Source: Bacteroidales bacterium (GTDB lineage: Bacteria > Bacteroidota > Bacteroidia > Bacteroidales > JAQUTK01). From it: 64,000 nt of DNA. The translations under genes and the position numbers were made by a program. The DNA lies in assembly GCA_028709785.1 (NCBI GenBank), contig JAQUTK010000011.1, positions 1 to 64,000 of the forward strand, read 5' to 3'. The notes beneath the pieces are model-generated. The model saw only the letters and a list, made by a program, of their open reading frames with translations. It was not told the DNA's origin and did no database searches. Each line of letters opens with the position of its first letter. Position 1 is the first letter of the stretch. Below, piece by piece: positions 21,978 through 30,946 of the stretch.

Positions 21978-22657
21978 GTAATTTGCCGTTCATAGCTGGT
22001 CCATACCCCATCATCAGTCAATACGTTCACATGCACAGATAATGGAGCATTGCCTTTCGTGCGGTATCGGTCAAGATCAAACGACAAATAGGTTCTGGTA
22101 AACATACCAGACGTGTCGTATGATTTGCTGTGGAAGAAATCAAAAGTGATAGAATGATTTGCAGAGAGTGTATCGCACGATTTTTCGATTAATAATACGA
22201 CATGAGGAAAAGTGTACGAATCATAGGTAATAGCCATATTCAAAAACCTGTTTCCAGTCCAGATACTTTCAACCTTTACCGGGTCTAATGTAGGGAGTAT
22301 TATCGAATCCAGACTGGAAGAGAGGGTAGGGAAACTGTTGTAAACTCTTTTGTATCCTTTTGGAATAATGTGATAATACCCGTCATTGTCAATCACTTTG
22401 GGAGCCTTGAATGAATAGGTAAGAAGCACGCGACTTCCCCATACAAATACCCATCCGCTATCTAGCGAAGATGCCAAAAACTTTTCTCCGTTATCATGAA
22501 TGAAATAAATTTGCTTTTGCTTATTCATTCCAACGGTGAGCATATCTGTGTAAAACTGATTGGATATATCAATCGGATCCTCCTCTGCTTTTGCACAGGA
22601 AGTGAAGAGCAATGTCATTAGGACCACTCCAGCCGACAGGATACCATTCACTCTCAC
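21965..22657 (-). CDS. NigD-like lipoprotein
   Basis: The 230-residue product has a lipoprotein signal with the lipobox LLFTSC (Cys21), so it is probably anchored in the outer membrane. The mature part resembles NigD-like proteins: an N-terminal OB-like region (residues 40-110, IYFIHDNGEKFLASSLDSGW, RVLLTYSFK) and a C-terminal beta-sandwich with DFFHSKSYDTSG and LSFDLDRYR. Family assignment is by pattern and moderately sure; the role of NigD-like proteins is unknown. It overlaps the GHL10 gene by 13 bases and lies 12 bases after the acyltransferase gene, so it is translated within the same operon. Confidence 0.65.
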   Translation of the reverse strand: MRVNGILSAGVVLMTLLFTSCAKAEEDPIDISNQFYTDMLTVGMNKQKQIYFIHDNGEKFLASSLDSGWVFVWGSRVLLTYSFKAPKVIDNDGYYHIIPKGYKRVYNSFPTLSSSLDSIILPTLDPVKVESIWTGNRFLNMAITYDSYTFPHVVLLIEKSCDTLSANHSITFDFFHSKSYDTSGMFTRTYLSFDLDRYRTKGNAPLSVHVNVLTDDGVWTSYERQITWTK

Positions 22658-22669
22658 ATTACGCTGTTT

Positions 22670-23827
22670 TCAAGGGTTTATATTATCTGCAAGAAGTTTA
22701 TTCTTTAAAGGATTTGAGTACATTTCCAACATCTTCTTCCGAAGGAATACAATATCTTTGTTCTCAATTTCAATTTTGCCAAGCTGTTCGGTAATGTAAT
22801 TCTTGAAGTCGTTTTCTTCTTTCTCAGAGTAAAATGTTTCAAATCGTTTCATGCCATATAGCAAATCATAAGCTATATAGTTGCAAGGATAGATATGATA
22901 ATTGTGATGAATTTGTTTATCAATGTACTCAGCAATGGCTGAAATCTTTTCTGCTTTTGGCATATCTTCCTCCAGAGAGTCCAGAAAACTATTTATACTA
23001 TGTGCAGCCCTGAAATGTACGCGACCTTTAAATCCCATGATTCCTGTTTTCATACTCAGGTAATCTTCTTTTTGAGATTTCTTGAAATCCTCATTATCGC
23101 GTTTCAATTGAAACTCTTTCGCTTTCAGATAATCACAAGGGTCATATTCGTAGGATAATGCGAGTGGTACAATATTCAGCTCCTTTAAGCTCTCAATTAT
23201 AGCACCATTCCCTCCCATGATAAGCATCTTTAGCAAACTTTCCTGGGTATGGTCATCTGAGTCTTTCGATCTTCCTTCACGTTGAGCTATCCAGATTGAC
23301 GTGTTTTTTTGGGTGATTGCATAATGCATATAACTGGATAAGATTGCAGAAGACTCAAGCATTTGTCTTCCTGTCAGTCCTCTTTTAACAATAAAACTTT
23401 TATTGAGGCGAGTGATTTCTCTGATCCAATCTAAAACAAACAAATTGTCACCTATGGCAACTTCCGTTGTCGGAAAGTTATTGGCAAACAGCAATACATT
23501 CAGCCAGGCTGCGTCAAGCACGATATCTCTATGGTTGGAAATGAAAGTATAACTTTTCTCTTTTGAAAGGTGATCCAGCCCGGAGCAATCCAGATTTACG
23601 GTTGTACGCTTGGCGATACCACGAAGAACTACATAGGAAACTTTTGTCTGAAACTCATCTTTTGATTTAATCTCCTGTAAGAGGTTTTCCAATGCCGCAG
23701 CAGGAAGATCTGGAAATACGGAAGAAAGAACACCCCTGAATATAGGCTCATTCAGTAGCTTCTGAATGACTCCGGGAACTTCTTCATCATTGTACGGACG
23801 AATGTCTTCAAACTTATTTAAATCCAT
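22670..23827 (-). CDS. PlsC/PlsB-like glycerolipid acyltransferase
   Basis: Acyltransferase of the 1-acyl-glycerol-3-phosphate/glycerol-3-phosphate superfamily, transferring a fatty acyl chain in membrane lipid synthesis. The 385-residue protein has the catalytic HX4D motif as NHRDIVLD at about residue 115-122 and a substrate-binding EGRSKDSDD at about 200, both typical of Bacteroidetes members. No membrane anchor is obvious. It lies in the operon with ddl and rluD. The exact acceptor (glycerol phosphate, lyso-PA or an ornithine/serine lipid precursor) cannot be told. Confidence 0.85.
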   Translation of the reverse strand: MDLNKFEDIRPYNDEEVPGVIQKLLNEPIFRGVLSSVFPDLPAAALENLLQEIKSKDEFQTKVSYVVLRGIAKRTTVNLDCSGLDHLSKEKSYTFISNHRDIVLDAAWLNVLLFANNFPTTEVAIGDNLFVLDWIREITRLNKSFIVKRGLTGRQMLESSAILSSYMHYAITQKNTSIWIAQREGRSKDSDDHTQESLLKMLIMGGNGAIIESLKELNIVPLALSYEYDPCDYLKAKEFQLKRDNEDFKKSQKEDYLSMKTGIMGFKGRVHFRAAHSINSFLDSLEEDMPKAEKISAIAEYIDKQIHHNYHIYPCNYIAYDLLYGMKRFETFYSEKEENDFKNYITEQLGKIEIENKDIVFLRKKMLEMYSNPLKNKLLADNINP

Positions 23828-23850
23828 AGTTATATCTGTTTTATTGTATC

Positions 23851-24837
23851 TTAAAAATTATCCTGAATAATATCATCCATTACATCGCTGATGTTCAGGT
23901 TTGCGGCACGGATCTGTTGTGGTATAAAACTTGTTTCGGTCATTCCCGGGGTCGTATTTATTTCCAATAAGAAAATGGTTTCCCCTGAAAGAATGTAATC
24001 GATGCGGATGATACCTTTACATCCTAATAAACTATATATGTCGGAGGTCAGTGAGCTAACTCTGTTGGCCATCTCATCAGATATTCTGGCCGGTGTAATT
24101 TCCTGAACCTCTCCATTGTATTTTGCATTATAGTCAAAAAACTCGTTGGAAGTTTCAACTTCTGTAATCGGGAAAGTGACCTGTTTTTCCGCAGTTTTAT
24201 AACAGCCGCAGGTGACTTCTGTTCCTCGTATGTATTCTTCGATAACAACCTCGTCACTCTCGTTGAATGCATTATCGATGGCTTGTTGAAAATTCAGTTC
24301 ATTCTTTACTTTGGAAACTCCAAAACTTGAACCTCCTGCATTGGGCTTGACGAAACAGGGGAGTCCCACTTGTTTGATAATTTCTCCTGCAGATATTATA
24401 TTATTCTTTCTCAGAAGAATAGACCTGGCAATGTTGAGGTCTGGTAGTTGCTCCTTAAATGCGGAAAGATAATGATTGCAAACAAATTTATTGAAAGTAA
24501 GAGCGGAAGTAAGGACATTGCAGGTAGAATATGGGATACCAATCAAATCAAAATATCCTTCAAGCTTTCCGTCTTCACCAGGAGTACCGTGAATTGTGAT
24601 ATAAGCAAAATCAAAGAACGTTTTCTTGCCTCCATACATAAAACTGAAGTCGCTTTTATCAATTTGCACACGAAAACCCGGTACAAGCTCTACCTGCCAT
24701 TGTTTACGCTCGATGGTAACAATGTATTTATTATATTTTTCTCCATCTATAAAGGAATATAAACCTTTTGCACTTTTTAGAGAAACTCCCATTTCTGAAG
24801 AATCTCCACCTGCAACTATTGCTATGTTCTTTTTCAT
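23851..24837 (-). CDS. ddl: D-alanine--D-alanine ligase
   Basis: ATP-grasp ligase joining two D-alanines for the peptidoglycan stem peptide. The 328-residue protein starts KKNIAIVAGGDSSEMGVSLKSAKG (N-terminal nucleotide-fold domain) and has ITIHGTPGEDGKLEGYFDLIGIPY and the ATP-grasp lid PCFVKPNAGGSSFGVSKV. It ends with the Mg-binding ILLEINTTPGMTETSFIPQ. The length is normal. It is 7 bases after rluD and 23 before the acyltransferase, consistent with an envelope-building operon. Confidence 0.94.
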   Translation of the reverse strand: MKKNIAIVAGGDSSEMGVSLKSAKGLYSFIDGEKYNKYIVTIERKQWQVELVPGFRVQIDKSDFSFMYGGKKTFFDFAYITIHGTPGEDGKLEGYFDLIGIPYSTCNVLTSALTFNKFVCNHYLSAFKEQLPDLNIARSILLRKNNIISAGEIIKQVGLPCFVKPNAGGSSFGVSKVKNELNFQQAIDNAFNESDEVVIEEYIRGTEVTCGCYKTAEKQVTFPITEVETSNEFFDYNAKYNGEVQEITPARISDEMANRVSSLTSDIYSLLGCKGIIRIDYILSGETIFLLEINTTPGMTETSFIPQQIRAANLNISDVMDDIIQDNF

Positions 24838-24844
24838 CGTTTTG

Positions 24845-25942
24845 TTATTCTAAATTCCTATTTTGAATATAACTTCTCCATTTTTCAATAAGAAGTGACA
24901 TGTCTTCAGGTAATTCTGTGCTAAAGTACATATCTTTTCCTGTATTTGGATGCACGAACCCTAATGTTTTTGCATGTAATGCTTGTCTTGGACAAAGATC
25001 GAAGCAGTTTGCGATAAACTGTTTGTATTTAGCAAAGGATGTTCCTTTAAGAATTTCATTGCCTCCGTACCGTTCGTCATTAAACAGTGTGTGACCAATA
25101 TACTTCATGTGAGCACGAATCTGGTGTGTTCTTCCCGTTTCCAATCGGCACTCAATAAGAGTAACGTATCCGAATCGTTCCAGTACTTTGTAATGTGTAA
25201 CCGCAGTTTTCCCCTGATCATTGTCGGGAAAAACAGTCATTTGCAATCTGTTTTTGGGATTTCTGCCAATGTTACCATTGATAGTACCTTCGTCTTTCTC
25301 AACATTCCCCCATACTAACGCAACATACAGGCGTTTTGTTGTTTTATTGAAGAATTGTCTTCCCAAATGAGTTTTTGCCTCAGGCCGTTTAGCAATCAGC
25401 AAGAGACCGGAAGTGTCTTTGTCTATCCGATGAACTAAACCGACTCTTGGATCATTGCTGTCAAACTCAGGATCATCTTTTAAGTGAAAAGCCAAAGCAT
25501 TTAAAAGGGTACCGGTAAAGTTTCCGACTCCGGGATGAACAACAAGTCCGGGAGGTTTATTGACGACCAGCAAATCATGATCCTCGTATTCAATAGTAAG
25601 TGGAATGTCCTCTGGAAAGATTTCGGTCTCTCTTCGAGGGTAGGCCATCATGATTGTGATCAAATCTTTTGGCTTAACCTTGTAATTAACCTTAACAGAG
25701 TTTCCATTGACAAAAATATATCCGGCTTCTGCAGCAGATTGTATCCTGCTCCTTGAAGTATGCTCAATCAGATTTGTGAGATATTTGTCGATTCTGAGTA
25801 ACGTCTGACCTTTGTCAACGACAAACCGATAGTGTTCGTATAAACCATTAGAAGTAAGCTCGTCTTGTGGAGTATATTCCACATCATCGTCTTCTTCATC
25901 GATACAGTCTTTCGTGTCCATAGCCTTGTCTGTTAAAACCAT
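24845..25942 (-). CDS. rluD: RluD-family 23S rRNA pseudouridine synthase
   Basis: Makes pseudouridines in 23S rRNA (positions 1911/1915/1917 in the E. coli counterpart). The product (up to 365 residues) has an acidic N-terminal stretch, an S4 RNA-binding domain (RIDKYLTNLIEHTSRSRIQ), and the RluA/RluD catalytic motif VGLVHRIDKDTSGLLLIAK with the essential Asp. It also has the C-terminal GRTHQIRAHM. The ATG at 25942 overlaps the PASTA gene's final codons in another frame; an ATG at 25921, just past that stop, is equally plausible and would remove 7 residues. Confidence 0.93.
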   Translation of the reverse strand: MVLTDKAMDTKDCIDEEDDDVEYTPQDELTSNGLYEHYRFVVDKGQTLLRIDKYLTNLIEHTSRSRIQSAAEAGYIFVNGNSVKVNYKVKPKDLITIMMAYPRRETEIFPEDIPLTIEYEDHDLLVVNKPPGLVVHPGVGNFTGTLLNALAFHLKDDPEFDSNDPRVGLVHRIDKDTSGLLLIAKRPEAKTHLGRQFFNKTTKRLYVALVWGNVEKDEGTINGNIGRNPKNRLQMTVFPDNDQGKTAVTHYKVLERFGYVTLIECRLETGRTHQIRAHMKYIGHTLFNDERYGGNEILKGTSFAKYKQFIANCFDLCPRQALHAKTLGFVHPNTGKDMYFSTELPEDMSLLIEKWRSYIQNRNLE

Positions 25943-26790
25943 GATTCATCATCACTTTCAATCTTGACAGGGGTAGTCCCGTTTTCCCTTTTTTCTTTCT
26001 CTTTTTTGATCAGATTCTTGTCTTTTGTCAGGTAAATATCGATTCCTTTCCCTTTTGGAGCTAATTCTTTTCTTTGAGGTTTTTGTTTATAGACCAGATA
26101 GCTGTTTTTTTCTGTCTCACTTGTAGGCTGTACATCATAGAAAATACCTCCAATAGTGAATGTTTCTTCAAGTGCACGAGTGGTAGCTTCTTCTTGCGAA
26201 AGGCTTGTTAAATCGGGGGTTTCAACCATTTCACCGGAATATCCCTGACCGACAACAAGATCGATTACAGATCCTATCGGTAATTTCTGTCCGGGAAGAA
26301 GATTTCTTCCTGAATAAGTCATTTCAACAATAAGATTGGAAAACTCAGAAGGGACAAACCGGATGTTTCCAATCTTGAATCCGGATCCTTTCAGAATAGC
26401 AATTGCCTGACGTTGTGACATATCCCGTACATCGGGTATGGCTAGTGTCAATGGTGAACTAGCGTTCACAGTGATGAAAACAATTCTATTCCTTTTTACA
26501 CGTGATGCCGGTTTGGGAAGTTGGCCCAATATGACTCCGGGTATCGCATCTTCCTGATAAACAGAGTCAACAATCTCATATCTTAGTCCTTTGTTTTGCA
26601 ATAGTGGGATACCTTCTTCTACTGTTAATCCTTTGATGTCGGGCACAATCTCGGATTCTCCATGATCTGTATAGCTATTTAGAAAGAGTAAAGTACCTAT
26701 TATAATAAGAATACCAGTGGCAAAAATAGCCAGGATATTCCACCAAAACAGTTTGCTTCTTAAAAACAGGAAAAGGTTTTTGACGTTCAT
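25933..26790 (-). CDS. PASTA-domain membrane protein
   Basis: The 285-residue protein has one membrane segment (about residues 12-38, WWNILAIFATGILIIIGTLLF). Three PASTA repeats follow in the periplasm (VPDIKGLTVEEGIPLLQNKG; IPDVRDMSQRQAIAILKGSG; a third from TPDLTSLSQEEATTRALEE), and the tail is Lys/Glu-rich. PASTA domains bind peptidoglycan or beta-lactams in kinases and PBPs; here there is no enzymatic domain. The start at 26790 is preferred over 26808 because the -7 box leaves only about 4 bases before the latter. It is the first gene of a six-gene operon with ddl. Confidence 0.85.
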   Translation of the reverse strand: MNVKNLFLFLRSKLFWWNILAIFATGILIIIGTLLFLNSYTDHGESEIVPDIKGLTVEEGIPLLQNKGLRYEIVDSVYQEDAIPGVILGQLPKPASRVKRNRIVFITVNASSPLTLAIPDVRDMSQRQAIAILKGSGFKIGNIRFVPSEFSNLIVEMTYSGRNLLPGQKLPIGSVIDLVVGQGYSGEMVETPDLTSLSQEEATTRALEETFTIGGIFYDVQPTSETEKNSYLVYKQKPQRKELAPKGKGIDIYLTKDKNLIKKEKEKRENGTTPVKIESDDESWF

Positions 26791-26818
26791 CTTATCCGAG
26801 CATTGCATTATTTAGTTG

Positions 26819-26850
26819 CAAATCTAATTAAAAACAGGGAATGAAGGCAA
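26819..26850 (-). promoter_or_regulatory. Promoter of the PASTA-rluD-ddl operon
   Basis: On the minus strand: TTG (26848-26850), 21 bases, then TAGATTTG (26819-26826). This is compatible with the phylum consensus and places the transcript start just before the PASTA gene. Confidence 0.5.
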
Positions 26851-26857
26851 TAAAAAC

Positions 26858-26897
26858 AAAAAAAGTAAAGGCCTTGTTTTCAACCTTTACTTTTTTT
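26858..26897 (-). terminator. Intrinsic terminator of rpmH
   Basis: AAAAAAAGTAAAGG (26858-26871) pairs perfectly with CCTTTACTTTTTTT (26884-26897) over 14 bases with a 12-base loop. It separates rpmH from the PASTA operon; the stem's own A/T ends serve as the U tract in either direction. Confidence 0.8.
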
Positions 26898-26916
26898 GTG
26901 ATAACACCGGCGATTT

Positions 26917-27075
26917 TTACGCTTTACCCGACATGCTGTCTGATACAGTTAATCTCTTTCTGCCTTTTGCACGGCGTGATGCCAATACTCTGCGTCCATT
27001 AGCACTTTCCATTCTGCTTCTGAAACCATGTTTGTTCACTCTCTTTCTGTTTGAGGGTTGAAATGTTCTTTTCAT
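26917..27075 (-). CDS. rpmH: Ribosomal protein L34 (bL34)
   Basis: Translating this short frame gives 52 residues starting [18 protein letters not shown] and continuing with the L34 pattern ([28 protein letters not shown], split here only for reading). This is the small highly basic protein of the 50S subunit. It has its own promoter (27114-27144) and a terminator. It is not next to rnpA or dnaA as in many other bacteria. Confidence 0.97.
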   Translation of the reverse strand: MKRTFQPSNRKRVNKHGFRSRMESANGRRVLASRRAKGRKRLTVSDSMSGKA

Positions 27076-27113
27076 TGCCGATATATCTTTTTTTAGTTAT
27101 TCATTTGAGTCTG

Positions 27114-27144
27114 CAAAAGTAGGTACTTTTTTCGACATACCAAA
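27114..27144 (-). promoter_or_regulatory. rpmH promoter
   Basis: On the minus strand: TTTG (27141-27144), exactly 19 bases, then TACTTTTG (27114-27121). The leader to the rpmH ATG is about 30 bases. Confidence 0.75.
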
Positions 27145-27224
27145 CTTTTACCTCTCTTTTAGATAAAAAGTTTTCTAAGCTTCTGTAAATTTGAGGGATG
27201 GAGGTTTGATTTTGCATCACTTCA

Positions 27225-27256
27225 TTTGGCTGTTAGATCAAATTAGACTAATTTTG
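27225..27256 (+). promoter_or_regulatory. efp promoter
   Basis: TTTG (27225-27228), 20 bases, then TAATTTTG (27249-27256). A matching ATTTTGCATCA word occurs twice here, once overlapping this -7 box and once 40 bases upstream. Confidence 0.65.
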
Positions 27257-27291
27257 CATCAAATTATCAAATAGTTAATCATATATTTTTT

Positions 27292-27855
27292 ATGGCAACA
27301 ACAGCAGATATTAGAAATGGAATGTGTATTGAGTATAATAACGGATATTACACTGTTGTGGAATTCCTTCATGTTAAACCAGGTAAAGGACCGGCTTTTG
27401 TTCGTACAAAACTGAGGAATGTACAGACCGGACGTGTTCTCGAGAATACATTTAGTGTAGGAGTTAAACTGGATGAGGTTCGTATTGAAAGAAGACCTTA
27501 TCAGTTCCTTTACAAAGACGAGATGGGCTATAACTTCATGCATACTGAAACCTTCGAACAAATTGTTATTCCTGAAACAAGTATTATCGGCGTTCAGTTC
27601 CTTAAAGAAGGAGATATTATAGAAGCGATGGTTCATGCAGAATCTGAAACAGTATTATATGCAGAATTATCAGCGCATGTTATTCTTACAGTTACTTACA
27701 CAGAACCGGGTTTAAAAGGAGACACAGCTACTAATACGTTGAAGCCTGCTACTGTTGAAACAGGCGCTGAAGTTCGTGTTCCTTTATTTATCAATGAAGG
27801 TGAAAAAATTGAGATCGATACACGAGACGGTTCCTATGTTGGACGTGTGAAATAA
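27292..27855 (+). CDS. efp: Translation elongation factor P
   Basis: Relieves ribosome stalling at polyproline stretches. The 187-residue protein has the three beta-barrel layout: an N-terminal KOW-like domain starting [18 protein letters not shown] and containing [17 protein letters not shown], whose loop Lys is the residue modified in many bacteria. The OB domains follow, and the protein ends [13 protein letters not shown]. It is monocistronic and ends in a long hairpin terminator. Confidence 0.96.
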   Translation: MATTADIRNGMCIEYNNGYYTVVEFLHVKPGKGPAFVRTKLRNVQTGRVLENTFSVGVKLDEVRIERRPYQFLYKDEMGYNFMHTETFEQIVIPETSIIGVQFLKEGDIIEAMVHAESETVLYAELSAHVILTVTYTEPGLKGDTATNTLKPATVETGAEVRVPLFINEGEKIEIDTRDGSYVGRVK

Positions 27856-27869
27856 AATTGATATTTTAG

Positions 27870-27923
27870 TCAAAAGCAAGAATGCTGCTATCTTCTCAAA
27901 GATAGCAGCATTCTTGCTTTTGA
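27870..27923. terminator. Bidirectional terminator with a 25-bp perfect stem
   Basis: Arms at 27870-27894 and 27899-27923 are perfectly complementary over 25 bases with a CTCA tetraloop. AAAAG/CTTTT at the stem ends supplies U-rich 3' ends in both directions. It fills the convergent gap between efp and the GH2 gene, abutting the latter's stop codon. Confidence 0.85.
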
Positions 27924-27924
27924 A

Positions 27925-30798
27925 TTATCGTGTTGTTTGATGCCTGTGCGCATATTTCTGTAAATCAAACAGCCGTAATAGTTCTTTTCCCGATATATTC
28001 ACAGAAGGTTGAAAATAAGGAGACTCTGCATATTTTATAAGAGAATTATAGAATTGTTTTCCTTCTACTGTTTGCACTATAGCTTCAGGATTAGCCATGC
28101 ATACCAGTAATTTACCCTTGCCAACGGCAAACTCAAAAACAAGTCCTAATCTGTGACACCGGTTGATGTTATCTACTACCTGGACTATCGGTTTATAACT
28201 TCCGGGAATCTCGTCAAGGATGAGTGGAAGCGAGTTACGTACAATGATCCACCATTGCCAGTTGGAGTGACTTTCTGTTGGAAACTCCTTGAATAGTGGG
28301 TGAGAAGGATTTGTAAATAGGGTCAGAGTTCCCGGTGATACTTCGCGATTAAGCCCTTCAGAAATTCTTCTGAACATGCTGAAGTTCCAGTAATCCGGTG
28401 TAAATAATCCATTCAATGCTATTCCCTGAAGCTTTTTTGCATCAGGGAACAGAAGAACTGAGTTCCCTTCATCAAGACTTTTTATCAGAAGTGCGTCAAC
28501 ATCAGTAGCAACCTGAACCTTTTCAGATTTTATGATTGATTTAATCTCCGGGTAAACCCAGAGATCGTATGAATTATGATAATCAGTTCCTTCCAGACTT
28601 AATTGAAGTGTTAATTTTGTCGGGTGACTTATTTTCTGGAGTGAAAAAGAGATTACACCAGCTTTTGTTACTTCTCCTTGAGGGAATCTGGCCATTAGCT
28701 GGTTGACTTCAATAACTTTCCCTTTATCATCTTTTATCTGCCAGTCAACAACCCCTTCTTCAATTTCTTCCTGAGAGTAGTTTGCCAGTTCTACGGTACA
28801 TTCAAATGTTTCATTATTGCTCCAACAATATTTATCAAAAAGCGCCAATGGTACAATTTGGTTGTTGAATTGTGAGAACTCTTTTGGTGTAATACCCCTT
28901 TTAGTTTCCATAAAAGCATCGAGTATGCCGACCAATGCTGTGCCTTGTCCCGGATAATCTTGTAGATCGAGGATCTGGAATCCTCCAAATCCTTTTGTTC
29001 GCAATGCCATTTCTATATCAGCCTTATAGCAGATAATAGAAAATGCCATTGATGCATTATGAAATTCATCGATTTGGTCGTCCAGCTCTCTTCTTTCAAG
29101 TCGTTTCTTGAATGTCATTAAATTGTAGGGCTTCAGAATCCCTTTGTATTTCTCAATTTCCTTGAAATCAGGGAATACCTGAAACTGTCCGTTCTCGTGG
29201 CTAATAACAGGTATCAGGCAGTTGTTAATTCCATTCTCATACGTTTGTCTTGTTGATGGATAAAGAGCGTTCAGATAACCACCTTTATAGGCATCGGCAA
29301 ATGAAAAACTGGATCTGATGTGCGTGGTAAAAGAAGAGTCTGTATCAGCACCAATACGAGAACTTACCAAATAATCTTCTCCGGATCCTTGCCCGTACAT
29401 GCCAAGATAGTTGTTAGATCCAAATGCATATAGATGTCTTGTGTCTTTTGTTTTAAATGATTCAACCATTCCCCGCATGATGTTATCGTCTCCGGTCAGT
29501 TCATTGCCGAGTGCCATCATTACAAAAGAGGCATGATTACCATAATTATCAAGGATCAAATCTCCTTCTGTCTTTAAGAAAGTGTTGAGTTTCTCTTTTC
29601 CTTTATCAAGTATTCCCCAAAATGGGAGCTCTGTTTGAATATATATCCCAACAATGTCAGCAGCCTCAAAAGCTGCTTTTGGAGGGGTCCATGAATGGAA
29701 TCGATAGTGATTAATGCCATAACTTTTTGCAATGTTAAAGACTTTGATCCACTCCTCTTTATTCATTGGAGGATACCCGGTTAAAGGGAAAACGCAGGCA
29801 TCGTGTTTACCCCGAAGAAATATCTTCTTGTTGTTGATTGTAAAGTTTGTGCCTTCTGTAGAAAAATGGCGCATTCCGAAATTTACAGTTTGATAATCGA
29901 CAATATTATCAACTTCCAATGTAATGGAAAGAGCATATAGGGCAGGAGAGATGTCACTCCAAAGCTGTGTTTCTGAGCCCATTGACAACGTAAATTCATA
30001 ATTAGTCTCTCTGGGGCTTACAAGTAAAGGAAAGTGCTGAACTTTTATCTTACTTTTCTTTGGGGTATTAAATGCTTCAGCCGCAAATGATATCTTCCCG
30101 TTTTTTTCAGCGATTTCTTTGTTGCTGATCCGTAAATGAACGATTACAGTGTTATTTTCTAAGTTTGGAAATACTTGAACAGACTGAATTGATATGGATG
30201 GTGCAGCTTCAATATAAAGGTCTCCAATAATGCCATTCCAATTTGTTTGTGTGTTGTCTGTCCAGGCGTGTGAGCCTTTTATTTCATCAGGAACAGATTC
30301 CGGACCGTTATCAACCAAAATTGTCAGTTTGTGTCTTCCGGGAGTAATTGATTTTGAGAGATCATAAAGTTGGGGAGTAAGGATGTTGTTCGCCGAACCA
30401 ATGAAAATACTATCCAACCACACTTTTCCTGCTTTTGTCCGTTCCAGACAGAGTGTCACTTGTTTGCCAATAAAAGAAAGAGGAATGTTGATCTCTTTGC
30501 TATACCATGCTTTCCCTTCATAATAAAAAACTCTGGATAAGCGCGTTGTTTCTTCAGTATTCAGGTTTTTCGTACCCTTCTTGTTCTCGTCGGTAGTGCC
30601 CGGAAGTGAGACGGTCTCGGACAATGTTTTATTATACCATTTTTCTGTCTCTCCTTTGTCTGAAGGATCCAGGTCAAATAGCCATTTCCCTTCTAAAGGT
30701 ATGCGTTCTCTTTCTTCTGTTTTTTTTTCTGTACTATTGCAACTAATACAAAGAATCAAGTGTATGGCAAGAAGTGCAACAAACTGTATCTTTTTCAT
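27925..30798 (-). CDS. Glycoside hydrolase family 2 lipoprotein
   Basis: Predicted exo-acting beta-glycosidase. From the ATG at 30798 it has 957 residues, with a lipoprotein signal MKKIQFVALLAIHLILCISC (Cys20). In order: the GH2 sugar-binding jelly roll (LEGKWLFDLDP, SLPGTTDENKKG, GKAWYSKEINIP), the immunoglobulin-like domain, and the TIM barrel. The barrel has MRHFSTEGTNFTINNKKIFLRG, the acid/base motif ALGNELTGDD (Glu about 433) and the likely nucleophile in PVISHENGQF, followed by C-terminal beta domains. An in-frame ATG at 30873 would place 25 non-signal residues before the lipobox. No PUL partners (SusC/D) are adjacent; the substrate is unknown. Confidence 0.88.
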   Translation of the reverse strand: MKKIQFVALLAIHLILCISCNSTEKKTEERERIPLEGKWLFDLDPSDKGETEKWYNKTLSETVSLPGTTDENKKGTKNLNTEETTRLSRVFYYEGKAWYSKEINIPLSFIGKQVTLCLERTKAGKVWLDSIFIGSANNILTPQLYDLSKSITPGRHKLTILVDNGPESVPDEIKGSHAWTDNTQTNWNGIIGDLYIEAAPSISIQSVQVFPNLENNTVIVHLRISNKEIAEKNGKISFAAEAFNTPKKSKIKVQHFPLLVSPRETNYEFTLSMGSETQLWSDISPALYALSITLEVDNIVDYQTVNFGMRHFSTEGTNFTINNKKIFLRGKHDACVFPLTGYPPMNKEEWIKVFNIAKSYGINHYRFHSWTPPKAAFEAADIVGIYIQTELPFWGILDKGKEKLNTFLKTEGDLILDNYGNHASFVMMALGNELTGDDNIMRGMVESFKTKDTRHLYAFGSNNYLGMYGQGSGEDYLVSSRIGADTDSSFTTHIRSSFSFADAYKGGYLNALYPSTRQTYENGINNCLIPVISHENGQFQVFPDFKEIEKYKGILKPYNLMTFKKRLERRELDDQIDEFHNASMAFSIICYKADIEMALRTKGFGGFQILDLQDYPGQGTALVGILDAFMETKRGITPKEFSQFNNQIVPLALFDKYCWSNNETFECTVELANYSQEEIEEGVVDWQIKDDKGKVIEVNQLMARFPQGEVTKAGVISFSLQKISHPTKLTLQLSLEGTDYHNSYDLWVYPEIKSIIKSEKVQVATDVDALLIKSLDEGNSVLLFPDAKKLQGIALNGLFTPDYWNFSMFRRISEGLNREVSPGTLTLFTNPSHPLFKEFPTESHSNWQWWIIVRNSLPLILDEIPGSYKPIVQVVDNINRCHRLGLVFEFAVGKGKLLVCMANPEAIVQTVEGKQFYNSLIKYAESPYFQPSVNISGKELLRLFDLQKYAHRHQTTR

Positions 30799-30894
30799 TC
30801 TTCTAGCAGATCTATTTGCTGTTATTTTATTGAGAATACAAAGTAAACGGATTAATTCGGAAAGGAGTTTCACAGGCTGTTAAATCATAATAAA

Positions 30895-30926
30895 AAGAGG
30901 GTGGTCATAATAATGATCACCCTCTT
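30895..30926 (-). terminator. Intrinsic terminator of rpsA
   Basis: AAGAGGGTGGTCAT (30895-30908) and ATGATCACCCTCTT (30913-30926) form a 14-bp stem with one G-T pair and an AATA loop. On the minus strand it is followed by Ts. It lies 20 bases after the rpsA stop. Confidence 0.8.
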
Positions 30927-30946
30927 CTCAATATATTTGAAGTTAA

